Positions 44,930 to 54,654 of a DNA stretch of 64,000 nt are shown here, piece by piece. Positions within the stretch are counted from its first letter, which is position 1; every line of letters begins with the position of its first letter. The notes below the pieces were generated by a model. It was not told the origin of the DNA and did no database searches. It was given only the letters and a program-made list of their open reading frames with translations. Made by a program: the position numbers and the translations under genes. The stretch is from ENR-C20 sp942493145. GTDB taxonomy: Bacteria > Bacillota > Clostridia > Acetivibrionales > DTU013. The DNA is taken from contig OW818679.1 of assembly GCA_942493145.1 (NCBI GenBank), positions 1,984,001 through 2,048,000 of the forward strand, read 5' to 3'.

Positions 44930-45970
44930 AGGGAGGGATTCGTGGTTGTGTGCGAGCACTCAACCCGCCGCCATGTTTTTGGTTTTAGGTCGGACGAATT
45001 GTGTGGTTTTCGGGATGTTGGGATTGGATTGTTTATGGTGTTAGTTTTGGCTTTTAGGAGAGAGTTTGTAGATGTTAGGTTTTAGTGAGTTTTAGGGGGG
45101 GAGGGGTTTTTTAGATTTGGAATAGGCTTGGTGTATAGAGTATGGATTTGATTTTGATTGGTGTGTGGGTCGGGTTTTTTGGGGTGTCCCTCGGTGATAG
45201 TCCGCGATTAGATTAGGTGCTTGGGGGATCAGGTGATAGGCGAGGTCGGGTTATTGGTCGCGTCAGGAGAGGATAGGGCATAGGAGGAAGAGTGGTATGT
45301 TTTGGGTAGGCAGATGGATGTATAGATGGGATGCGGGTATGGTAATGGACTTTTGTGGCAGGGGGAGGGTCGTAGAGGTGTTATGGTGTAGTATGTTGAG
45401 ATTATGGGTGTCGCATTCGCAGGCGCTGACGATTGATCTTGCCAGTAGTAGTTGGTTTACCAGAATCGGCTTCGGGGATGGTCCCGGTGCGGGATGAGAA
45501 TGGGGAGCGCGATTAGCGGCGCCACGCGGGATAGAGGAGATTTGGGGGTTAGTTGTATGGCGGTGGATCGTAGGAAAAGAGGATGGGATCGCGTCAGACT
45601 TGAGTGACGAGGGATTTTTTGTTGGAGGGATGGTGGTTAGGAGTAGTGATTGGATACGCGGTTGGGTTGACGTCAGAGTGCGGGCACACATGATGGGGGA
45701 AGGATGGAGCTGTCGGCGGCAGCGGCGGCGGCGGTCATGGATTGACGAAGTCACGTTGGCGGTGTCATGGGCGTGGGGAGTGGTATGGCGTGAGTGGCAT
45801 ACATTGTTGCGGGACGCCGGTCTTTCACGAGATTTCTTACGGATGATGACATCGGAGGAACGTTCACGGTTTATAGGAACATGCGACTTAGTCTGTGCTC
45901 AGACCAGACGCGGACGTAGGGGTTGATGTGGACTTCGTGTTGACCTTCACGGGGAATGTTTCAACGATTT
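44930..45970. other. G/T-rich, C-poor segment without credible genes
   Basis: Between the HD-GYP gene and the small membrane protein lies about 1 kb unlike the rest of the window. The plus strand is dominated by G and T, with long stretches almost lacking C at 44990-45150, drifting to a high-GC mixture by 45700. No frame shows a ribosome site with a recognisable protein; short frames are Trp/Arg/Gly-rich on one strand and Pro/Ser/Thr-rich on the other, as expected from composition. No rRNA, tRNA or transposon ends were seen. I read it as an assembly artefact, or foreign DNA of unknown source. Confidence 0.7.
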
Positions 45971-46090
45971 CTGACCCTCCCCCTTCAGGGCGTATTATAA
46001 AATGGTAAAGTTTTTTCATTGAAGCTATTATTTCTTTATGTTAATATTAGTATTGATTGATAGCAATATATAAATTTGTGAGGTGAGGCT

Positions 46091-46360
46091 ATGCTTATCA
46101 ATTTATCCAAAAACATTGAGAAGATTTTTGATGCTTTCGGCAAGCTTGAAAAACTACCAAAAATCCTCTTGAAATATGGATCGATTGTATTTTTTACTTT
46201 GTTTTTAGTAGGTACTGTCTTGGTTCTGTTGAACAATACAGTAATGGTTTATGATAATTACATGGACCTGGTTTCGAAATCAATTGTAAAAGTCAGTTTC
46301 TCAATAGCGGCAGAAGTCATAATCGGATGTCTGATCATCGATTATGTCAGTAAAAAATAA
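46091..46360 (+). CDS. small membrane protein of unknown function
   Basis: An 89-residue protein with an N-terminal amphipathic stretch and two hydrophobic helices (about 28-52 and 66-85). The ATG at 46091 sits after GAGGTGAGG, a fair ribosome site. It ends in Lys-Lys. A bidirectional terminator follows at once and is shared with panD coming from the other side. I do not recognise the family. Confidence 0.7.
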   Translation: MLINLSKNIEKIFDAFGKLEKLPKILLKYGSIVFFTLFLVGTVLVLLNNTVMVYDNYMDLVSKSIVKVSFSIAAEVIIGCLIIDYVSKK

Positions 46361-46384
46361 GCACCCGGCCGGTGCTTTTTTTTT
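46359..46384. terminator. Terminator shared by the small membrane gene and panD
   Basis: AAGCACC-CGGCC-GGTGCTT followed on the plus strand by nine T. It overlaps the last codon of panD from the other side and may serve both. Confidence 0.8.
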
Positions 46385-46766
46385 ACTCAATATTGCCATG
46401 TTCCTCTTCCTTTTTAACAGAAGCTATCTTATTGTCTTCATCAAGTATTACAATTCGGGGGATATAGTCCTTTGCTTCGTTCTTTTCAGAGATACCATAG
46501 GATATTATTATTATGGTGTCTCCAGGGTGTACAAGCCTTGCAGCGGCTCCATTCAGGCATATCGTACCGCTTCCCCTGGCGCCTGGTATTACATATGTTT
46601 CAAACCTTTGGCCGTTATTGTTGTTGACGATCTGTACCTTTTCATTTTTCAGGATATCTGCCTGATCCATAAGATCCTCATCTATAGTTATGCTTCCTAC
46701 ATAATTTAGATTCGCCTCAGTTACCTTTGCCCTGTGGATTTTTGATTTCATAAGTGTCAGAAACAT
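46383..46766 (-). CDS. panD: aspartate 1-decarboxylase PanD
   Basis: Makes beta-alanine from aspartate for pantothenate. A pyruvoyl enzyme produced as a pro-protein and self-cleaved; the cleavage site Gly-Ser is in NYVGSITID. The substrate residues in YVIPGARGSGTICLNGAAA are present. 127 residues, normal length. GGAGG lies eight bases before the ATG at 46766. It is last in the minus-strand panB-panC-panD operon and, unlike panC, is intact. Confidence 0.97.
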   Translation of the reverse strand: MFLTLMKSKIHRAKVTEANLNYVGSITIDEDLMDQADILKNEKVQIVNNNNGQRFETYVIPGARGSGTICLNGAAARLVHPGDTIIIISYGISEKNEAKDYIPRIVILDEDNKIASVKKEEEHGNIE

Positions 46767-46769
46767 TAT

Positions 46770-47612
46770 TCAAACCTCCAATATTATGTTGTCTATCAGT
46801 CTTGTATTCCCTATTTTTACAGCAAGAGCCAGCAACATACTGCCTCGCATTATTTCAACATCCCCCAGAGTGTCTGCCTCACATATTTCTATATAATCCA
46901 AAACTGCAAGGCTTTCCTTTCCAATGTCTTCTTCCATTTTCCTTTTTATTTCAACAACGGGTCTCCCCATCCCCTGTCAAATCCACTGCATGCTTCAAGG
47001 TTTTCGAAAGTACGAGTGCAGCTTTTCTCTCTTCCGGGCTCAGGTAAACGTTCCTTGAGCTTTTTGCCAGTCCGTCTGGTTCCCTGATAATTGGGCAGGT
47101 GATGATTGATATACCCATATTGAGCTCTTTTGTCATTTTCTTTATTACGCCACCTGCTGTGCATCCTTCTGCCCGAAATACGCTTTGTCAGGTTCAACTA
47201 TATTAAAAAGTTTGGCGACTACAGTCACACGCCTCTGAAATGTCCTGGCCTTGATTTTCCGCACATTTTATCAGTAACGCCATAAACATCAATGAAAGTG
47301 TTGTAGCCGGAAGGATACATTCTCTGTAGCAGTCGGTGCAAATATAATATCGACACCTCCTTCTTGAGCTTTTTTCATATCACCCGACAAATCCCTCGGA
47401 TAGTTGGCAAAGTCTTCATTCGGACCGAATTGGGTCGGATTTACGAATATGCTCATCACAGTTGTGTCGTTTTCTTTACGCGAAGCGGTAACAAGTGAGA
47501 TGTGCCCTTCATGAAGATAGCCCATTGTCGGCACAAGACCTATTGTTTTCCCTTCTTTCCTGCAGGTTTTCAATTCTGCTTTCAGTTCATCAATCGTCTC
47601 TATCAATTTCAT
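46770..47612 (-). pseudogene. panC: pantothenate synthetase PanC, broken by indels
   Basis: Joins pantoate and beta-alanine. The N-terminal frame starts at 47612 (LVPTMGYLHEGHISL, FVNPTQFGPNEDF), then frame changes follow. Across frames the full sequence reads through: MYPSGYNTFIDV, FNIVEPDKAYFGQKDAQQVA, then NMGISIITCPIIREPDGLAK, SSRNVYLSPEERKAAL. Near 47320 an extra A splits TEMYPSG, near 47230 two extra bases split the next stretch, and near 47150 one G is missing. Motifs between breaks are intact, which points to sequence error. The start touches the panB stop (ATGA). Confidence 0.9.
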
Positions 47613-48460
47613 TTTTGCATACTCTCCTCTTTTACTCTGGCGAGAATTGCTTCGTCCATTATGAAAGAATTTTTGTTTGTAGGGAAAACACCACTGCCAA
47701 CCTCGCTTATATAGCTCTTAACGGCATTTTCATAAGCATCACCCATATTTTGATATATCTTTGAATGCTTTGGCGTGAAATCTCTGAACAAGCCCATAAT
47801 ATCAGGTGTAACAAGGACCTGCCCATCGCAGTACGGCCCCGAACCTATGCCTATTACCGGAATATCCAGCTTGCTGATTATATACCCGGCTAACAGGTAT
47901 GGTACGCATTCCAGCACCACTGAATATGCTCCGGCTTCCTGGAGTGCCAATGCATCATTAAGGATATTTTTCGAAGTATCATATGTTTTTCCTTGTGCCT
48001 TGTGACCTCCGAAAACATTGACCGATTGTGGAGTGTAGCCCAGATGGCCCATTACCGGTATCCCGGCCCTTATTATCGCTTTTACATCATCGATTATATC
48101 CAGGCCGCCTTCCAGCTTGACAGATTTGCAGCCTCCTTCGCTTACAAGCCTGCCGGCATTCCTGACGCTTTCATTCTTTCCCTGGTGATATGAAAGGAAT
48201 GGCATGTCTCCAATTACCATAGCTCTCTTTACGCCTCGTATAACCGCCTTAATGTGGTGTATCATATCCTCCATTGTGACTCTTGTGGTATCTTCATACC
48301 CAAGGACGACCATTCCCAGGGAATCACCCACAAGGATTGAGTCAACACCAGACTCGTCCAGTATTTTTGCTGTTGGATAGTCATATGCGGTCAGCATTGT
48401 TATTTTGGAACCGTTCTTTTTTGCTTCCATGAAACTGCTTACTGTAAATTTATCCTGCAT
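47609..48460 (-). CDS. panB: 3-methyl-2-oxobutanoate hydroxymethyltransferase PanB
   Basis: First enzyme of pantothenate synthesis; it transfers hydroxymethyl from methylenetetrahydrofolate to ketoisovalerate. 283 residues, complete. Metal and substrate motifs are TAYDYPTAKILDESG, LVGDSLGMVVLGYEDT, GDMPFLSY, KLEGG and VMGHLGYTPQSV. A GGAGG lies just upstream of the ATG at 48460. It opens the panB-panC-panD operon. The 386-base gap upstream holds two hairpins described separately and no gene. Confidence 0.97.
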   Translation of the reverse strand: MQDKFTVSSFMEAKKNGSKITMLTAYDYPTAKILDESGVDSILVGDSLGMVVLGYEDTTRVTMEDMIHHIKAVIRGVKRAMVIGDMPFLSYHQGKNESVRNAGRLVSEGGCKSVKLEGGLDIIDDVKAIIRAGIPVMGHLGYTPQSVNVFGGHKAQGKTYDTSKNILNDALALQEAGAYSVVLECVPYLLAGYIISKLDIPVIGIGSGPYCDGQVLVTPDIMGLFRDFTPKHSKIYQNMGDAYENAVKSYISEVGSGVFPTNKNSFIMDEAILARVKEESMQK

Positions 48461-48544
48461 CTTAATTCCTCCATATCAATCCTTACTGACTGCCTTCATC
48501 TCTATTACCGCCATTTACTCATACTACAAGAGTAAATTTTCAAC

Positions 48545-48584
48545 TATATAAGATGAATTAAGCTTTCTTATTTCATCTTATATA
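48545..48584. repeat. 18-bp inverted repeat upstream of panB
   Basis: TATATAAGATGAATTAAG, a four-base loop, then an inverted copy with one mismatch. The core TATAAGATGAA also begins the terminal repeat of the 84-bp element near tepA, so the two could belong to one family. It lies about 85 bases before the panB start. Confidence 0.55.
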
Positions 48585-48588
48585 AAAA

Positions 48589-48615
48589 GCGGCCTGCCCT
48601 GAAAGGACAGACCGC
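48589..48615. terminator. Terminator-like hairpin, second behind secF
   Basis: GCGGCCTGCCCT pairs with AGGACAGACCGC around a short loop; T tracts flank it on both sides. With the hairpin at 48791 it separates the sec and pan units. No coding sequence was seen between the two hairpins. Confidence 0.65.
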
Positions 48616-48790
48616 CTGTTTTATCACAAATGCAATAAATCAACCGTATTGAATTTCTACTGTCCTGTCTCTGGCATAAAGCTCAAAGCAGTTTATATGT
48701 TCGGATTATATTAATATTCCTGTGCGGCTCATAAAAGATACCGCCAATCAATTTGTAAGATTAACCTTAGCACATATAAGTAAAATAAAA

Positions 48791-48814
48791 GCAACAGATT
48801 TTTAAGTCTGTTGC
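48791..48814 (-). terminator. Terminator after secF
   Basis: GCAACAGA and TCTGTTGC arms, with TTTTATTTT after the stem on the minus strand, 33 bases past the secF stop. Confidence 0.75.
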
Positions 48815-48846
48815 TGTTTTTGATTTTATGTCATGTACTTAATTCA

Positions 48847-49838
48847 TTATTCCATCTTTATATAGACTATTTTGTAGCCTTTGCAACCTTTGCTGCCTTT
48901 GCAGCTACAAGTTTTTTCTGCTGGTGTTCCTTCCAGACAACATACAGTGAGCTTGCTATGAATATCGATGGAATACATACCGCTTATAATACCAACTGTC
49001 AATGGCAGTGTAAATTCTTCTATGGACTGTATGTTGTTTACGGATGCGAATATGAACACTGTTATGATACAGATCAAAACAGTAACAGATGTATTGATTG
49101 ACCTGTTCAGCGTCTGTACAACACTTTTGTTTACAAGCTCCGCAATAGGAATCTTACGCAGAAGTCTTGCTGTTCTCCCTGATTCTGTCATATATTATCA
49201 CCGTATCATTCATAGAATAACCAATGACGGTTAGTACCGCTGCGATAAATGAATCATTGAGCGGTATTTTGAAGAGGATATATACCGTAAACATTACCAT
49301 AACGTCATGGAACAGTGCTACTACTGCAAAAACACCTGCTGAAAGTCCATGCATGACCTTGAATCTAAACCATACATAAAGAATGATTAATAGCGAAGCC
49401 CAGAAAATAGCATATAAAGATTTTGTCTTAATCTCATCCCCTATAAACGGATCAATACTGTTTACAGTTACCTTTGCATCTTCCTTTATATTGAATTCCT
49501 TCTTTTCAAGGCTCTACAGCACATTTGTACGTTCTTCTTCATTGAGCGTATTCTGGCTGGCAATGTTCAAAACCATAATCAAATGTTCTCGGCATTCTTC
49601 TGCATTATAAGTTTTTGATTTCTGTACGGTTGCCTTTTTGCCAATCGTGTCCATAACGATTTCTTCTGCCTTGGCAGTATCATAATGTATCATCAGGCAT
49701 TTCAATCTGCATGATCGTACCACCCTGGAACTGTATGTCCAGCTGCACGCCATTTACGAATAAACCAACGACGCCTACTAGAATCAGCAATACAGATAAT
49801 ACAAAGCAATAATTTCTTTTTCCCATTAAGTCCATCAT
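48847..49838 (-). pseudogene. secF: protein translocase subunit SecF, broken by indels
   Basis: A membrane partner of SecD that uses proton force to help export. Starts at the ATG at 49838 with GGGGGTG six bases upstream: MMDLMGKRNYCFVLSVLL, then QLDIQFQGGTIMQIEMPDD. Later fragments in other frames give FALFHDV-type helix VALFHDVMVMFTVYILF, the family signature TVIGYSMNDTVIIYDRIREN and a C-terminal NRSINTSVTVLICIITVFIF. All expected blocks exist, but no single frame carries them. Its C-terminus is rich in Lys and Cys-Lys-Gly. Conserved blocks point to sequence errors. Confidence 0.88.
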
Positions 49839-49851
49839 TACGTGCACCCCC

Positions 49852-51168
49852 TTATACGCCATACAGCCAAAGATGCTTGGCTATATCGAATTCTGCGACT
49901 GATTTCATCATTATTCTGGTAAGTGTTAAGGCTGTAAAGAAACTGATTATAACACCTAATGGATCAGTGTATATGCAAAGGAAACCATCGAGCCTGTACC
50001 AAAGATATAAAGCATTGCTGCAGCAATCAGTGTAGTCAGGTTACCATCAAGTATTGCCGCAAAGGCTCTTTCGAAGCCTAAATCAATAGATGCGCGCAAG
50101 GTTTTGCCGCTTCGCAGTTCTTCTTTAATTCTTTCAAATATAATGACGTTTGCGTCAACACCCATACCCACGGATAACACGATACCGGCAAGACCGGGAA
50201 GTGTAACACTAATCTCAAGCCATGAAATAAATAGCAGCTGGAGTACGGCGAGTGCAAACAAAGCAATACATGCAATTAATCCAGGCAATCTGTAATAGAC
50301 TATTATGAAAATACAAATAAGTATGAATGCTACTATAAAAGCCTTTATTGTAACCTCAAGAGCACCTTTACCAAGCATCGGGCTGATAGCATTAACCGAC
50401 TTTGCTTCAAGCTTGAATGGCAATGAACCTGCCCTTATTGTATCAGCCAGTTCTTTCGCTTCTGCTACTGCTGCATCGTCATGCTGAACCGAGAGTGATT
50501 CTTGCATCACCATTTGTGATATGTGCCTCAACAACCGGAGCTGAAATAAACTGATCATCCATGAAAATGGCTATTCGGTTTTCCAATCAGTCTTCCTGTA
50601 GCTTCAGCAAATTTTGTTTTCCCTTCAGCACTCAATGTAAGTGATACCTGCATTCCACCGCTTTTCCGTATTTTTTTGAGGTGTTGCGTCAACCACATCG
50701 GTACCCTGTAGAACTATATATCTTTTGCCAGTTGGCTTGTAGTTTCCCTTTTTCGTCCAGTCTTGGTCTCATCGACCTCCTGGAATGTCAGAAGAGCTGT
50801 TTCGCCAATTTTCGCAAGTGTCTTATCCGGATTGAAACTCTGTTTCACCTGCAGCCCAGGGAATTTGTAATATGATTCTTCCACTATTTACATCTGGAGA
50901 AATCTCCCTGTCAAGTATTCCTTCTTTGTCAAGCCTTTTGCCTATTATAACCTTGGCGGTATCCAGTTCATTCTGAGTCGGCTTTCCTCCGCCTTCCTTA
51001 ACAGCATAAAGCATTGCATCTATTCCCCCGTTGATGTCGATGCCTGGAACAATGTTATACACTCCGGGAATCTTGATGCCAAAAAAATTGCCTGCGAAAC
51101 GCTATATATGTCAGCGCGGCAATTAAGGCAATAACAAGGAAAAATTTTAGCCCGTTGTTCCCTTTCAT
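49852..51168 (-). pseudogene. secD: protein translocase subunit SecD, broken by indels
   Basis: The larger SecDF subunit. It opens at 51168 with MKGNNGLKFFLVIALIAAL after GGGGGA. Frames then alternate: VPGIDINGGIDAMLYAV and TQNELDTAKVIIGKRLDKEG in one frame (51062-50823), the rest of the periplasmic P1 region damaged, then an intact membrane block at 50558-49956 with LPGLAGIVLSVGMGVDANVI, the SecD proton-path motif, and DGNLTTLIAAAML. The native stop is read as 49852, just before secF. Total about 438 residues, normal for Gram-positives. Confidence 0.9.
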
Positions 51169-51273
51169 CTGTAAAAATCCCCCTTTTTTTCTTAACCGCA
51201 TGAAGTTATTATATATCTATCGTACAAGCGAGTCAATACTTATTCCCCCTTGTAAAATGGATGTTTTAAGCAA

Positions 51274-51935
51274 TTATATGAGTTTGGAACCATTAATCAG
51301 CAATTGAAAATGTAAACCCAAAAAAGCTGCGGCCCGTCTATTCATTGTCATCCTGGTAAGGAATATTTCAAAATAATCCATTACAGGACAAATACTTGGT
51401 ATCTATCTGAAGCATCAGATCCGCTGTTTTTGCCTCTTTATCTACTGTGATAACGGATTTTTCGACAGCATAATTTACTCTGTCATGTATATCAAATGTA
51501 GCAAAATCGGTATTTCTGACCCTGCTTCTGTGAACATCCGATTTATCCGCCAGTATCAAAGCTGCAGAAATATTGCTTACTGCTGTACCTGTCTTTTCAT
51601 CATGATTTCCGATGGCATGCATTATTTCCGCTGCTTCATGTACAATCCATACCCATTCTTGAAAGCATATTGTAGGCCAGTATGGCTCCTGAGTGGGCAT
51701 GATCGGTTCTGTTTACTGCATTGCCAATATCATGCAGATAACCTGCAATTCTGGTCAGTTCCACTTCCCTTTCGGAATGTCCGAGCTGCTCTAAGATCTT
51801 TCCTGCATTTTCAGACACCAGCGCTACATGCCTGAAGGAATGCTCCGTATAGCCCAGTACCTGCATCTGCTTCTCTGCAATAGATAAAAAAGTCTTTACT
51901 TCCTCACTTTTTTTAATATCCTGAACTGTTATCAT
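51274..51935 (-). pseudogene. HD domain protein of the SCIFF locus, broken by an indel
   Basis: A cytoplasmic HD-domain phosphohydrolase-like protein of about 220 residues. The start MITVQDIKKSEEV follows AGAGGG. The HD motif is clear: GYTEHSFRHVALVSE, then IAGYLHDIGNAVNRTDHAHSG, and in the next frame EIMHAIGNHDEKTGTAVS. A last frame gives VMDYFEIFLTRMTMNRR and a stop at 51274. HD genes of this type are commonly seen next to SCIFF maturases. In this sequence it reads in frame with the maturase end, probably because an indel removed the maturase stop. Its substrate is unknown. Confidence 0.75.
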
Positions 51936-53334
51936 ATCGACCACCCTCTTTTTATATATTCTGTCAATTCTATCTGTCACCTTTGCCCACAGTGCACATT
52001 CCACTCTTTTTCTTTCAAGCTCACACCCAATTTCATAGGGCTTGTCCAAACAATTGTTAAACTGCCATGCATTGGCTGCACATCCGCCGCTGCAGAAGAA
52101 TTTTGCCCAGCATCCTTTACAGTCAGGTTTTGAATAAATGGTCTGTTTGACAAACATGTCGCGAATCGTCATGTTAATATCAGTACTGTTATTAACATTT
52201 CCCATTTTAAATTCTTCCATACCAACAAATTGATGGCATGGATACAGATCCCCTTCAGGAGTCACAGCCAGGTATTCATGTCCCGAACCGCAGCCTTTGA
52301 GCCTTTTTACAACGCAGGGGCCATGATCAAGATCCAGCATGAAATGGAAAAAAGTTGAAGCCCTTTGAAGACTTGTATCTGTTCACATATTCCAAAACCA
52401 GACTTTCATATTCTTGAAACAGCTCGGGCAGATCCTCCTGCCTGATATCAAAGCCGGTATCCTTTGCGGCTACTACAGGTTCCACAGATATCTGTTTGAA
52501 GCCCAGATCCGCCAGATGCAGTACATCCTGGGAAAAATCCAGGATTCTCACGTGTAAAGGTACCTCTGACATAGTAGCCGTCCTGTCCCCTGGAATCCGC
52601 CATATCCTTTATTTTGGGCAATATGTCACTGTAGGTACCTCTTCCGTCAATACGGAAACGCATTCTGTCATTGACTTCCGGCCTTCCATCTATACTGAGT
52701 ACAATGTTTCCAATATATTTATTAATAAACTGCTTGTGTTCTTCATTTAATAAAACTGCATTTGTTGTCAGTGTGAACCTGAAGTTTTTTCCCGTCTTCC
52801 TTCCGCCGTCTCCAATGCATATTCCACAATTTGCTTCACTGCATCAAAATTGAGCAGTGGTTCTCCTCCAAAGAAATCTACTTCCAGATTACGTCTGGAA
52901 CCGGATTTTTCAATCAGAAAATCAATTGCTTTTTTACCTGTTTCTGCTGACATAAGTGTTCTGCTTTGTCCCAAAATCACCGGTGGATGCAAAGCAATAT
53001 TTGCACCTGAGATTGCAATCATGGGCGATATGCAGGCACAATGCCTTTACAACCGGCTGTTTTTTATTAGCTGCATGTTTGAACTGTTAAATATTCTTCA
53101 AAGATCCTCTGAAAAAAGCTGTCCGTTTTCTTTCAATTCCTTTAGTTCAGCAAGTGCTTCCAGTACTTCTTCTCTGCTGTAGTTTTTAAAAAACGTTTTA
53201 TCTGCATAGTCATCATCTTCACTTGAAATGTGCTCAGCATGCATCTCAAATGCCAGATCATCCAGCACATGTACTGCACCGCTGTTGACATCCAATACTA
53301 TATTTTTATCATGCATCTTGAATTTATGAATCAT
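51932..53334 (-). pseudogene. SCIFF radical SAM/SPASM maturase (CteB-like), broken by indels
   Basis: The enzyme that installs Cys-to-Thr thioether links in the SCIFF peptide. It begins MIHKFKMHDKNIVLDV at 53334 (GGAGAG six bases upstream), matching the RRE-type leader-binding N-terminus (VNSGAVHVLDDLAFEM). The radical SAM motif is in another frame: LHIAHDCNLRCKYCFASTG. Then VDFFGGEPLLNFDAVKQIVE, and the SPASM cysteines in GDLYPCHQF, CKGCWAKFFCSGGCAANAW and IGCELERKR. The likely native stop at 51932 overlaps the HD gene start in an ATGA pattern. Total about 467 residues, as expected. Motifs are complete across frames. Confidence 0.9.
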
Positions 53335-53442
53335 TCTTTTCTCTCCTAAAAAAAGGATAAAAACTTTTGAACACATAAACAGCGAGAGGCCATTTTGCTT
53401 TGCAAATGCCCACTCATGGCTTTATGAGCTTCCGTAATAACA

Positions 53443-53583
53443 TTATCTCTTTTCACATTTCTGGTTTGCCACTGTGCAGCTGGTCTTGCATGCTGACTGG
53501 CATGATGTCTGGCATTCTCCGCAGCCGGAATTTTTGAGATCCTTCTTTAATGCCGGGCTGTTGATTGTCTTTATATGCTTCAT
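53443..53583 (-). CDS. SCIFF ranthipeptide precursor (six cysteines in forty-five residues)
   Basis: A 46-residue ribosomal peptide that the downstream radical SAM enzyme modifies. GGGAGGG lies six bases before the ATG at 53583 and the stop is at 53443. The N-terminal leader is MKHIKTINSPALKKDLKNSG; the core holds six cysteines at 21, 24, 28, 32, 36 and 43 with Thr at 26, 34 and 37. As I recall, characterised CteA of Clostridium thermocellum has a Cys32-Thr37 thioether; both residues are conserved here. It is intact although genes around it are broken. It is too short for many gene finders. The biological role of SCIFF peptides is not established. Confidence 0.95.
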   Translation of the reverse strand: MKHIKTINSPALKKDLKNSGCGECQTSCQSACKTSCTVANQKCEKR

Positions 53584-53643
53584 ATGTATCCCTCCCAAGT
53601 ACTTCTTTAATTATTTGATTCAAATCTATTGTTTGCGTTGATA

Positions 53644-53672
53644 ATTATAACACAATATGTAATGTTGAAAAG
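53644..53672 (-). promoter_or_regulatory. Promoter of the SCIFF unit
   Basis: On the minus strand an extended -10 TGTTATAAT (TATAAT at 53649-53644) lies 61 bases before the precursor start. A TTTTCA 16 bases upstream may act as the -35. The neighbouring gene ends at 53688, so the SCIFF unit has its own promoter. Confidence 0.6.
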
Positions 53673-53687
53673 GTCATTTCAATTTTA

Positions 53688-54128
53688 TTATTTTTGATAT
53701 GTTTGTATTTTTAGTCTTTTTTGATATTTAATGCCGACAATCCCGCCGATTGCACCTGTTAAGAATTCCTATCACAGTCATGGTAATCACATATTTGTCA
53801 ATTGCAAAATTTTTAAATATCAGACTGCTGAACATATACAGTATCAGCATATATATAAAGCCTACAATACTTCCGTTTAGCCATCCTCTGTTCTTCAACC
53901 CCTTGTGGTTGACACCGATCCTGCTGTAAGTACACTTATAATAGTAGTAATCAACAACTGCCGGTGAAATCAACTTTTGCGGAAAATCCGTATTTGCCAG
54001 TAATCAATGCGAACAGCATAAATGCCGGAATTGTTATAATATATGCCGCCAATATCCCTTTAATACGGAAATAGGCTCATGTTTTTCATTCACAGCCTTT
54101 TTGCATTCTGATTCGATATTCTGGGCAT
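53688..54128 (-). pseudogene. TIGR04086-type membrane protein, broken by indels
   Basis: A small integral membrane protein of about 140 residues. AGGAGG lies eight bases before an ATG at 54128; another ATG at 54135 is too close. Across frames one reads GILAAYIITIPAFMLFALIT, SVLTAGSVSTTRGLKNRGWL, NGSIVGFIYMLILYMFSSLI, VITMTVIGILTGAIGGIVGI and a basic tail ending at 53688: four hydrophobic helices. The Gly-rich last helix and the location next to SCIFF and yajC match TIGR04086 (YrzE-like) proteins. Function unknown. Confidence 0.7.
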
Positions 54129-54299
54129 ACAGCATACCTCCTGTACTATTATGTTTATATAATATACATATTACAGTACAGGCAGGATTAGAACAAAAAA
54201 AGCGACATTAATCGCTAATTTTAATTAAAAAATCCGCTTCAATTGAATTTATTCCGAGCTGGGATTTTATAGCACTTCTCTTGATATGCTCATTAGTTT

Positions 54300-54590
54300 T
54301 CAGGATTCTACCGGTTTGATTACTTCTTTAACAGCCCATTTTTTAACATTGATCTTGGCTCTTTCAACACCTGTTTCAATAGTCACTTCATCATCCTTGA
54401 TGTTGATTACCTTTCCGGAATACCGCCGATAGTAACAATGTTATTGCCTACCTGCAGTGCATCGAGCATTGCCTTTGCTTTTTTATCTCTTTTTCTTCTG
54501 GGGCAGGAATATCAGCAAATACATGATTCCTATGAAAAATACAAGGTAGCCGACTGTCAATAAAAGGCCACCGCTTTGTCCTTCTGCCAT
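54300..54590 (-). pseudogene. yajC: preprotein translocase subunit YajC, broken by indels
   Basis: A SecDF-associated membrane protein. The start at 54590 follows GGAGGAAG: MAEGQSGGLLLTVGYLVFF, then GIMYLLIFLPQKKKR, a single membrane helix followed by the basic motif typical of YajC. The next frame gives AKAMLDALQVGNNIVTIGGI and GKVINIKDDEVTIETGVERA, ending at 54300 (about 97 residues). Breaks fall in an A-rich run near 54480 and near 54425. It follows tgt in the standard queA-tgt-yajC order. Confidence 0.88.
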
Positions 54591-54654
54591 TGTCTTCCTC
54601 CATAAAATAATTTATTTTATTATAGGTCATTGGTATAACCCTAATAATCAACCT

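Noticed and set aside
45263..45926. Several open frames in the G/T-rich segment
   Set aside because: Translations are dominated by Trp, Arg and Gly or by Pro, Ser and Thr, as composition alone predicts. None has a ribosome site or recognisable fold.
48847..51168. Programmed frameshifting in secD and secF
   Set aside because: Breaks are many, varied and shared with unrelated neighbours; no slippery sequence with a downstream structure was seen. Sequence error is simpler.
51274..53649. A CRISPR or toxin-antitoxin system around the small genes
   Set aside because: No repeat-spacer array occurs in the window, and the small gene has the exact SCIFF cysteine pattern with its maturase.
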